64,000 bases of DNA, taken from assembly GCA_009746045.1 (NCBI GenBank), contig RPFO01000041.1, positions 2,896,613 through 2,960,612 on the forward strand, in the 5' to 3' direction. The stretch is from Mesostigma viride (taxonomy: Eukaryota; Streptophyta; Mesostigmatophyceae; Mesostigmatales; Mesostigmataceae). The notes below the pieces were generated by a model. That model did not search any database and had not been told where the DNA came from. It saw nothing but the letters and a program-made list of their open reading frames with translations. Shown here one piece after another: positions 55,826 to 64,000 of the stretch (the first letter of the stretch is position 1; every line of letters begins with the position of its first letter). The position numbers were made by a program, and so were the translations under genes.

Positions 55826-56938
55826 AATTGTATTTTCCAACTGTGTCAGACGTGGCAGAGGAGGAAGAGCTGTTGGCCGACAGCCCTGTACAGTTGCCTG
55901 GCATCCCAGCGTTGCCCAGTGAGTGGTTGTTTGGAACACCCACTGGTGAGTGTGAGAGCCACACCCACTGTGACACCCAGGTCACCCTTGATGATTGCAG
56001 GCAGTCACTGCAGGCTTGGCCCCCTGCAGCAGAGGGTCACATTGGCAAAACAGGTGATCAGCAACCTATCACCTCTTCAAGTGTGAACATAGCTCAGCCA
56101 CTAGCTGCACCTTCCAAACGCAGCCTAGCAGACGCTGTTCGCATTTTACAAGCAGCTCATAGAGCCAAAGCTCAAACTGCTGCAGGATCAGCTAAGGTGG
56201 GGAAGGTTGGGCAGAATGACAATAGCCCATTTATGGTTGCAGTGGACACACAAGCCCAGGTCAGCATTATCAGTGCCCTGGCTGTGCCCCATTGCCTTTG
56301 GAACCTTCACCCTGGCACCATGTGGCTGATTTCTCAGGGCAGTCATCCCTCAAGGTATTAGGTCAGGTCATGTTGACTATACTCGGTATCCCACTCCTTT
56401 TCAGGTCTTGGAAGGTTATAAAGGGAATGCTTTGTTGGGGGATCCTTTTCTCTGTTACCCTGGTGTCCTCATCTCCAGTGATAGACTATCCATCCAGGAC
56501 ATGGGTGGTGTTGATCTGAATCATTTCAAAATTTCTCTTGAAAAACTTCTTAACACCAACATTGCTTCTGTAAAATTTGCTACACCCAAGTATGCCCCAG
56601 GGCAAGAACCCTGTGTGGCAGACTTGGTTCACAACCAAAAACTTCATCCCAACTCATTTGGATTGGGCAAGCATGATGTGGCTAAAATGTCTCCTCTTTC
56701 TTATGAACAGATAGAGCAAGACTGTCGCACACACATAGGATTCCTAAAATGGGTGGAGGCCTTTAACAAGGCCAGGGAAGAATGGGTAGTGCCAGATCCT
56801 CTTAGTCCTTCTCATACTCCACCTGTCACACCTATTGACAAAAAGCCTGCAGGGTGCAAGCACTTGCGCCTGAAGTTTGTGTGTAAACATAAGCCAGCAG
56901 CAGATGGGTCAGTCATTTTCATGCTAGACCTTGTGTGA
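55822..56938 (+). pseudogene. element D protease-like domain and start of RT
   Basis: After an acidic linker the domain shows VAVDTQAQVSIIS. After a frameshift near 56285 come VADFSGQSSLKVLGQ and LTILGIP, and after another near 56400 VLEGYKGNALLGDPFLC. The catalytic triplet is DTQ. The frame then runs through the spacer to RT (LRLKFVCKHKPAADGS) and stops at 56938 by frameshift. Confidence 0.8.
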
Positions 56939-57681
56939 CAGAGTTCAAGGGCACCACTGATCTGACAGAGGCAGAGTTGTACACGCCAGGCATTCAGCAA
57001 ACATCCCTAAAAATCTTGCTGTCTGTCTTTGTGGGTCATCTCAATGATGGGGATGACTATGTATGTAAGGCTACAGACATTAAAAGGGCTTTCCTGAAAG
57101 GCTCACCTGAGATAGCACAACAAGTGTGGCATGGTCAGGTGTATGTAGTCTCCACTCCCAGAGTTTGGGCAAAACACATCCCTCAGCAGTACCTGAAAGC
57201 TAACATAGGTGTTGAAGGGCTGCAATCAGCTCCTCGCATTTTCAGGATGTCAGCTCAGGCTGTGTTTGAAAAGCTAGGGGCTAGATATGATGACATAGAC
57301 CCTTGCTTCTTTGTGGTCCCACACCCTCATGGCATTCTCACCTTTGTGTGGCATGGGGATGATCAGCTGATTGCTGGGCCAAGGCGTGCTGTGGATGATT
57401 TTATTCAACAAGTGTCACAGCATTTTGAGATTGGCAAGCAAGTAGAGCTGGGCACCACTGCCATAAAATTTTGTGGCACAATGTTACAACTCCAGCAGCA
57501 TCAAAACCAGTGGGTGTGTGCACTTACTCTCCCAATGATTACATGCACAGCTGCTTGGAGGTTTTGCAAACAAAAATCAAACCTGGAGCCTGTCCTACCA
57601 TTAGAGGCAAGCTGGGGTGGTTGTGCTCAACGTGTGCACCTCACCTGGCTGTGGTTAGCAGAGTTGATGATGATGTCTTGA
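56935..57681 (+). pseudogene. element D reverse transcriptase
   Basis: RT blocks: ELYTPGIQQT, ATDIKRAFLKGS (first catalytic Asp), GVEGLQSAPRIFRM and TFVWHGDDQLIAGP (HGDD instead of YVDD), then FEIGKQVELG. The frame shifts near 57520, where the next frame takes over. Confidence 0.85.
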
Positions 57682-58238
57682 TGCAAGTAGGTCACAAAGC
57701 CATCACCAAAACTCTCCAGGAAGGCCCTCCCCTTATCTTGCACTCCTTGGATCTCCACAAAACCATTCACATCCAAGCTATGATGGATAGTTCCATGGAG
57801 TCCAGGCAGATTACCAAGATGCAGGCAAGGGAGTCAGGCTTGTATTTTGTGCAGAATGATGATGCACCCTTGTCTCTCATTTCATGGTACAGCCGGTTGC
57901 ATAGACGCAAGGCTGTCAGCAGCAATGCTGCTGAGTGCAGGGCAGTGGTGTCAGCAGTGCTTCATGCCAGGTACTTGAATCATGTGCTGGTTTGGTTGCA
58001 GATGCAAGCAGGCAGCAATGCTGGGGTGGTGGCACACTTGCTCACTGACAGTCAGTCAGTCCTCAGTTTCCTTGCTAACCCCTATGCTGTCCACACTGAT
58101 CTTGACTGGGTGGTCCTGAAACAGGAGTCCACCTACTGGGAGTCCACCCGTCACGTGGAGGACAAACACAACGCTGCTGATGCACTCACTAAAGTGCCTC
58201 AGCAGGCAGCTGACAATACCAGCTGTTGTACCACTTGA
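57515..58238 (+). pseudogene. element D RT thumb and RNase H
   Basis: It resumes from QNQWVC. TIRGKLGWL and LAVVSRVDDD correspond to the RT end. RNase H follows (MMDSSMESRQITKM, SSNAAECRAVVSAV, LTDSQSVLSFL, NAADALTKVPQ). All are of copia type. It ends at 58238. Confidence 0.85.
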
Positions 58239-59352
58239 TGAACCCCTATGGCAAGCAGGCAACCCTGCCCCATAGGGGGGACGCCTAGCAGGGTCCTGTT
58301 CACCAGGGCCGCCTAGGTCACCCAGTACCCCTTGGGCAGGTCCAAGGGGTAGGTTGTGGCTTCCAGCAGGGGGGTTGGTTGGAGTCTGTTTTTCATACAT
58401 CTGCGTGCCCTATGCCCAATAAAATCTGTTTTGATTTTTTCAACACCATGGAATTTCGTTATGCACACCTTCATAGGTGGGCATGGGATGTATCTCACAC
58501 CTTTATACACTAGGGCGTATGCCTTGGTGGATTGGCCTTGAGCTCAGTGGCTCAGGTGCCCCCATTCAAGTGGAGGGTCAAAGCTCCCTTGACAGGTGGT
58601 TACCCAGGACCCCAGTTCACTGTGGATATCCTGGGCCACCTGGCCTTACTGTTCAGTGGCAGTAAAGGCATGGGTGCTGTCATGTTGTCTAGTACAACGT
58701 GCTCAGCACAGGTGCAGGATGAAATATTCCTGTCACCTGTCACCAGGACTTCAGTCACCCATGTGCAGGGCAGGGGTGGCTGGTCTCACACGTTGTGCAG
58801 GTGCAATGTGGCCAGGTCCAGGATGTCATAGTCCTGTCACCTGTCACTCGGACTTCAGCCCCCTCTGTGCAGGGCAGGGGTGGCTGGTCCTCACATGTTG
58901 TGCAGGTACAACATGGACAGTGCAGGGTGCAATAAACCTGTCCACTGTCACTCCTCAGGTTGCAGGTAACCTGAGCTCAGTTGACCCAGCCTGGCTGGGT
59001 ATTTTCTCTCTGAGTGGGCGATGATGATGGAACAACATGGAACCTCTTAAACGGTTACCTTGGCATTTTTTACAATGGCTTCTTGGCTGGTGATGCACTC
59101 CCTGGATAGGCAGACAGGCATAGCTATCTCCCTTGTGAGCTCGCGAGGAGGAGGAACTCCCCGGGCATGTTGAGCTAAACGTGATGCCATCACAAGTATT
59201 GCACGAGTTCTGGGGCCCATCTTTTTCAGTCCAGATGTTGCAGTATGGGTGTCAGTTGCTCAGCACCTCAGTCAGCTTGGAGTCAGTCTCCTAGCTGGGC
59301 AGGGTCAGGCTTGAAGTCGCTAGCCTTCAACCTGAAAGGAAAACATAATGGG
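58239..59352 (+). promoter_or_regulatory. D 3' UTR with tandem repeats, PBS-complement and polypurine tract
   Basis: Contains imperfect tandem copies of TGTGCAGGGCAGGGGTGGCTGGT (about 58750-58930), AATAAA-type signals, TTTTCAGTCCA (59223-59233, complementary to the primer site) and purine-rich GAAAGGAAAACATAATGGG before the LTR. Confidence 0.6.
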
Positions 59353-59809
59353 AGTTAGATGAGATGCTTAGGCTGACACACGGATTTCCGGCCTGCGCGC
59401 CGCGTATTGCCTACCGCGGCTGAGCGGGACACCTCAGTACAGTACGGCAGGGTGTACGGTACTGAGGTGTCATGTGGACCGACGTGCGGTTAGTGCCAGA
59501 CTGTGCCTAGACTCTAGCTCGACCCGCCAGACCCGGGTTATCCGGTTCTGGACGGGCCGAGTGTAGTTGATGCTAGTGACGTGGTCGCATGGCATTGCAG
59601 TGTACAGTTGTCCACTGGTCGTGTGCTGCAGGTAGCACCGCCATAGGCATATAGGCGTAGCACTGGGGAGTGCCACAGCACCCGAGTTTGCCCAGACGTT
59701 CCATTCTGAGCTCTCAGCTTCCATTGCTCTCTCATTGTATTATTGTAATACAATCATCATTCGCTCTCAGCTTTCGCAGTTGTTCGTCGTCCCTAGTCTC
59801 CATCCAACT
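59353..59809 (+). repeat. 3' LTR of D
   Basis: Nearly identical to 51331-51787. The C gag sequence resumes after CCATG. Confidence 0.95.
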
Positions 59810-59814
59810 CCATG

Positions 59815-60623
59815 CGATCCAGGAAGTAATCTGCCACTGCTCTATCAGTCAGAATGAAGCCATGCTTGGCCCCCTTCTCCCTGATGCGTGTGAGCCGCTG
59901 CAGCTCCTCAGCTATTGTGCCCTTGATCTCAAAGGTATCATAGCTGAACTTATAGTGATTAGTGAGGTTGAGTACCTTATCAGAAAACTCCTGACGTAGG
60001 CCCTCTAGGAACTGAGACCAAGTCAGCTTGTCCTTGACAGCTTGCCTAGCCTTGTCCCTCACACGCTCACTTGAATCCCTATTAGTCGTGGATGTGTGGA
60101 ATACCTGCACAAGGTTGACAGTGGGATCTACAGAGCATGAAACTAGCTCCATATCCTCCAACCACTTGTCTAGCTCTTCCTGTCCCACAGGAGGCTTGAG
60201 AGGCTTCTGGCCATTCATCACAGCCACAGCACTCATATGAGGTCTAGTCCCAGGCAAAGCACGAGGGTCACTGCCAATAATAGCAGCTCCTACTGGTGCC
60301 AATGGCGCAGGAACATTGGCTGCAGGAACACCAGACGGAGGCACACATGGTCTCTTACCAGGTGCTTGCCGTTCAGCATCATTCTGGTCCTCCCCCGTCA
60401 GCACCACGCCGTCGGTTGGCCACCCTGCACGCTCCTCCCCTTGTGCCACCTCTTTCCTCTTCCGGTTGGATGCCCTCCTGCCATTGACGCCCTCTGCCGT
60501 TGGGATTGCCTGTCCCTCTGGCACGACGTTGGCGGGGCCTCCCGTGTCTGCCCTTGCCTCACCCCCGCCATCCCCCGCTCCCGCCCCGCTCCCGCTGCCG
60601 CCCCCGCGCGTGTTACGAAGCAT
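59815..60623 (-). CDS. element C gag, N-terminal part
   Basis: From ATG 60623 (MLRNTRGGG), 55 bases after the ORF0 stop, a Gly/Ala-rich region precedes the Gag core (ALPGTRPHMSAVAVMNGQKP, LDKWLEDMELVSCSVDPTVN, FLEGLRQEFSDKVL, HGFILTDRAVADYFLDRM). It ends where D is inserted. With 50790-51330 it gives an uninterrupted gag of about 450 residues. Confidence 0.88.
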
Positions 60624-60677
60624 TATAGAATACCACAGAAAACACACGCAGATATGGCTGCTGGAACCCTCTCAGGC

Positions 60678-61818
60678 TCACGCACTTACTCCAGACGAGG
60701 CCGCCTCCTGGCTTGCACTCGCCTGCCCCTCCTCACGGTCTGGACGCTGCTCAACACCCTCAGCAACCGATGTGGCTGCTGCTGCCTCTGCGACAATCTG
60801 GAGGTTTGGGTTAAACTCTCCCAGCACGCAGGTCACAGGTCGCCCGTCTTCCTTGCGTTCGACTGGATGTTGTGTCTCACCTGGGTTGCGATGCCAAGCA
60901 AGATTGCGCAACCACCGCTTACCGCCGCCGACAAGCTCGTTCTGCTCGCCTCGGCCGTAACGATCGTACTCGTGAGTCACCTCACGAGGAATATGCAGAT
61001 CAGCTCTCTGCCTTGCCTCGTAGGTCTCGGTAGTGCCGTCGCCCTCGTTTATCTGCTGGGCTGAGCGCTTGACGGAGCCCTCTGGCTTGTCAGTCCACTC
61101 GAAATGGACGTCTTCAGGCGTCTTCTCGACCCCTGTGACAATCTCCACCTCCGGACCCCACGCAGTGGTGGTTTCCGGCCTCGGTGTATCAAGCCTGGAG
61201 TACACTCCGAAAGGCTGCGTGGTAATATAGAACCTGTCTGCGTACCCTCTCCACTCTTGCAAAAGGACAGCAACAAGATTCTCAATGGTTTGGGCAAATA
61301 CCTCCGCCGTGCTCCAAGGATTCACCGCCTCCCGAGCACGCGCGTTCCGGATGATGTCGGCGTCTGGTACCCCCTCTCCTAGCACTGCTGTCGCCACCCA
61401 GTGGTTGAACAGTCTGGTGCTGCCGAGCGCTGTTGCCACGATCTGGCTAAGCGCCTCCCTGGCAAGGTCGAGACCGGCAAGCGTGATATGGGCGCCCTGA
61501 TACGCGACCTCCACACGATTAGCAGTTTCAGCTAGCGCGTCACGATTCAATGCGCACCAACTCTTCCACCGCCACTCGCCCCGTCTCACCTGGAGAAATC
61601 ACGACGCGAGCCCGTTGTATAATCGGGTCCGCCGCCGCTGGCCTGCTGCCTCCCCCACTCACCGCCACCCACCCCTCTTCTGCCAAGTGCCTCGCTACGT
61701 AGGCCGCTTGCACGAATGTTGGAGCGTTTGCTTGGTTACGGTAGGGGAAAAACGCTTGCGCGTCTCTCTGCTCGTTCGCCTCACCAGCACCGTGGCTGCT
61801 TGACGATGAACCAGACAT
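60678..61818 (-). pseudogene. element C ORF0 (one frameshift)
   Basis: It starts at ATG 61818 (MSGSSSSSHG). Blocks shared with B ORF0: TFVQAAYVARHLAEEGWVAV, DLAREALSQIVA, RLFNHWVATAVLG, NPWSTAEVF, GDGTTETYEARQRADLHIP, DGRPVTCV. One extra base near 61552 breaks the frame between VRI and NRDALAE. Otherwise it is collinear with B over its whole length. Function unknown. Confidence 0.8.
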
Positions 61819-61832
61819 GAAAGCGCTTGGAA

Positions 61833-61843
61833 GCAATAGTACG
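61833..61843 (-). promoter_or_regulatory. putative primer-binding site of C
   Basis: On the minus strand CGTACTATTGC abuts the LTR. The first 10 bases are complementary to CAATAGTACG in the 3' UTR (45736-45745). It differs from B at one position, and the 3' UTR copy differs at the matching position. Confidence 0.55.
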
Positions 61844-62497
61844 ATTTGCGCAGCAACTCGTCAGCAGAGCTTGTGAGCTCCTGGTCCTTGCCGGCTGGAA
61901 TGACCCTAGGCTGCTGGCTAGCAACCTTTATCCTCACACCAGGCCTACGACCCTCGATAGGCTCGCCACTCCTCGTGACGACCAAGGTTCGTGTGTGAAG
62001 ACGCTCGTTGCCTCGTTGAGCCCCGAGCTATATGCAACCTCGTTCCATCCTTGTTCCTCGGTCATGAGCAACGCTGGGCAACGCTACATTGCCAGAGCCT
62101 CGTATCGCTGCCTTGCATCCTCGTTGCAGGCAGCATACAGGAATCTCTGGCTATCCTGTGTCTAGGACAGCACAGGACCTGCCACAGTCCTGCAAGGACT
62201 TACATCCTTGCAGACCTGCTGGCTGGCTACTGGCTTCTACTAGCCACAGTACCGTTGAGCCCTCAGTACACTGTGTCCTAGTCACGTGAGAGTACAGGCT
62301 AAGCCTGTGCAGGCACGGCCCGCCACGTGTCCTGTCCACTATGCCCTGAGTGTGCCCCGCCCTCGCCCACCGGTCGGCAGTACTTCGGGACTTGATAACT
62401 TTCTAGTCCCTTGTCTGTTCTAGGCGGTTGACACGGCGTTGGAAAGGTCTCCTCAGCCTGCATCCATCTAGCACATTGGTGCCCCAATATGCTAACT
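61844..62497 (-). repeat. 5' LTR of C
   Basis: Partner of 44811-45464, followed by GACGT (62498-62502). Confidence 0.93.
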
Positions 62498-62502
62498 GAC
62501 GT

Positions 62503-62832
62503 AACAGAATAAATAAGGGTGGACAGTCTGGATTTCCTTACTATGCAGTAGCTCATGACGGGGATGAGGGTAGACCAGCTATATTCTACAGTTGGAAGAC
62601 TTGTGAGGAGCACATTAAAGATAAGATATTGTCCCAAGGCTCTAGTGCTAAGTGGAAAGGGTTTGATAACATTACAGATGCAGATAGGTTTGTTAGGGAA
62701 CACATGCCATTGCCTGAGGGGATGCACACCACACGTGAATGCTCCAAGCCACCCAAGCTCAGCAGTCAGGGGGAGGGGACAGCAGTTACAGTTACCTTCT
62801 CACAGCTGACCATTGGCCCTAGCAAACAGTAG
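62503..62832 (+). CDS. element F viroplasmin-like protein
   Basis: Joined to 44799-44810 this gives about 114 residues. FPYYAVAHDGDEGRPAIFYS then WKTCEEHIKD and KWKGFDNITDADRFV match the small domain found in caulimovirus viroplasmin and at the N-terminus of RNase HI, which binds RNA/DNA hybrids or RNA. Here it stands alone as the first ORF of a retroelement, 128 bases before the next ATG. The RNA-binding role is inferred. Confidence 0.7.
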   Translation, partial: NRINKGGQSGFPYYAVAHDGDEGRPAIFYSWKTCEEHIKDKILSQGSSAKWKGFDNITDADRFVREHMPLPEGMHTTRECSKPPKLSSQGEGTAVTVTFSQLTIGPSKQ

Positions 62833-62960
62833 AGGATACTATTACTAGGAAGTAATACTAGGTTCTATATCTATAGATCCATAGCACGTGGTTGCTCTTT
62901 CTCCCTCTCTTTCTTCCTGGGGAGGTGTTGCCTGCTGTGCAAGGTACCGGTACGAGCACC

Positions 62961-63837
62961 ATGCCAACACGGTACCAAACAAGGAACGCCAGAGAGACAG
63001 AAGACGAGACTAGGGAAAGAGATTCAGATAACAGAGAGGTAGAACCTGTAGACAACCACGAGCACGGTACAGAAGGGCTAGAGGTACCACCGCACGTCCA
63101 AGTAGAGACAGGTACAGGTGAGGTCATGGAGAGACCTGTGGAAGGCTCCTCACGATCCAGCTCTAGGTCCCCAGTGGATGGGGACAATCTAGACGCCTTA
63201 ACCGGGCAGGAAGATGACAGAAGTGACCAAGAGATACTACAAGGGGACTCGCAGCAGCAGCAGCAACGGCAGCAGCAGCAGCAGCAACGGCAACAACGGC
63301 AACCCCGGATGCAGCAACAACAACCCCAGACGAGACCACAATGGCTACCACCGGATCCTGAGCAGCAGGGAGACGAGAATGAAGATACCCTGCACTACCG
63401 CTATCAGCAGCCAGTCACCGGGCGGCCATCGCATCCTTGGGAGGGGCGGGGGCGTCCCCAGGGACCTCCACCGGGCCCCACACACCGGGGCAGACGCAGA
63501 GTGTCCTTCGGCAGCACGTCCCTGTTACCCACGGCGCTACGGTATTCGGATGAGGATGGGGAGATTCCAGGGGCAGATGGCGAGTTCGACGATCTGGAAG
63601 GGACTGGCGAGGTTGACGAGGAACCAGTTACGCAGGGCCCGCCCGTTGGTACTCATAGACCACGGACCAGACCAGGGGAGGACAGGAGCAGTGTCACTGC
63701 CCGAGGCGAGGAGACTCACACGCCCGTCCAGCGCCCGGCACCTCAACCGCAGCGCCCACGGGTGCTTGACAGCAGCGTGGTCCCATCGCCTGCGCCTGTT
63801 GGCAACCTTAATTTCAGCAGGGTGGCCTTGGATGACC
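62961..63837 (+). pseudogene. element F Gln-rich gag-like ORF, N-terminal part
   Basis: From ATG 62961 (MPTRYQTRNARETEDE) an acidic start is followed by a Gln-rich tract encoded by CAG/CAA repeats (about 63250-63330), then a Pro/Arg-rich region and another acidic patch. It is cut at 63838 by the 785-bp TIR element. No enzymatic domain is reached in the window. Gag identity is inferred from its position in F. Confidence 0.5.
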
Positions 63838-64000
63838 CATCAAGTTTCGTTTAAGTGGCCAGCCGGAGCGGCTGCTTAGGTTTTAGCGGGCAAGTGTTCG
63901 AAGCGCGTCATTGGTGAATTACTGGGGAACTTGGGTTTCCCCGCGAAACTCCAACCGCACGTTCAGATTTCCAAATCTCAAGTAAATTTCGGCGAAACTT
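63838..64000 (+). mobile_element. 785-bp TIR element, copy 3 (truncated by window end)
   Basis: It begins CATCAAGTTTCGTTTAAGTG with GGCCAGCCGGAGCGGCTG, in the opposite orientation to copies 1 and 2. The left flank is GATGACC in the F reading frame. Confidence 0.85.

Larger units (their letters stand above)
51331..59809 (+). mobile_element. element D: divergent copia-like retrotransposon with IN-PR-RT-RH order
   Basis: LTRs of 457 bp each (51331-51787 and 59353-59809) differ by one substitution noticed by eye (T at 51461, C at 59483). Flanks are an exact CCATG duplication (51326-51330, 59810-59814). Coding order matches B and C, but the proteins are clearly diverged. It inserted in C gag. Many frameshifts interrupt the coding regions despite the young LTRs. 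Confidence 0.93.
44811..62497 (-). mobile_element. element C: copia-like retrotransposon with IN-PR-RT-RH order
   Basis: Two 654-bp LTRs (44811-45464 and 61844-62497), nearly identical, are flanked by an exact GACGT duplication. In element orientation the order is LTR, primer site, ORF0, gag, UGA, pol (IN, PR-like, RT, RNase H), 3' UTR, polypurine tract, LTR. It is interrupted by D (51331-59809, in gag) and a 785-bp TIR element (46850-47634, in RNase H). It inserted in the first ORF of element F. Confidence 0.93.

Noticed and set aside
1-64000. CRISPR arrays, bacterial operons, ribosome-binding sites, rRNA genes
   Set aside because: None seen. All features are eukaryotic transposons or an intron-containing gene.

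Overview
The window reads as nuclear DNA of a flagellated eukaryote, not of a bacterium: a 42-base exon with consensus splice sites near the left edge resembles the ciliary protein CFAP299, and nearly everything after about 7.1 kb is transposable elements nested inside one another. Base composition and element types would suit a TE-rich green alga or another protist, but I cannot name the organism.

Layout. 1-700: a piece of an intron-containing gene. 830-2500: a very GC-rich minisatellite. 2527-4057: one unrecognised coding region with an acidic tail. 4060-4470: a CTG-type tract holding a 75-bp palindrome. 4480-7130: no gene seen. 7133-24228 and 32712-35431: one dispersed stack built on an old copia-like element (called A here). 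Into A went a deleted piggyBac element (G1), an element carrying an ORF1p-like protein, and a canonical non-autonomous Ty1/copia element (E). A 3-kb deletion derivative (A') landed in G1 and a full copia-like element (B, 24229-32711) landed in E. The segment 16940-24228 was then inverted by recombination between the LTRs of A' and B. 35432-43264: a decayed LINE broken by a 1.37-kb foldback element, a piggyBac element (G2, at TTAA) and a small palindromic LTR-type element. 43472-64000: element F (LTR, viroplasmin-like ORF, Gln-rich gag-like ORF) split by copia-like element C (44811-62497), which is itself split by a related but divergent element D (51331-59809). A 785-bp inverted-repeat element occurs three times (in E, C and F).

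The most notable system is the A/B/C/D group. Their pol genes run integrase, protease-like domain, reverse transcriptase, RNase H. This is neither the Ty1/copia order (PR-IN-RT-RH) nor the Ty3/gypsy order (PR-RT-RH-IN). The protease motif is DTN or DTQ instead of DTG, the RT active site is HGDD, LTRs begin AGTT and mostly end AACT instead of TG..CA, and B and C (probably also A and D) carry an extra ORF before gag. The 10-11 bases just after the 5' LTR, where a tRNA would normally bind, are complementary to a short sequence in the same element's 3' UTR in B, C and D, with a compensating change between B and C. I infer self-priming or 5'-3' cyclisation.

Most coding regions carry frameshifts or nested insertions. 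Some of the single-base shifts may be assembly errors, because the LTR pairs of C and D are almost identical.
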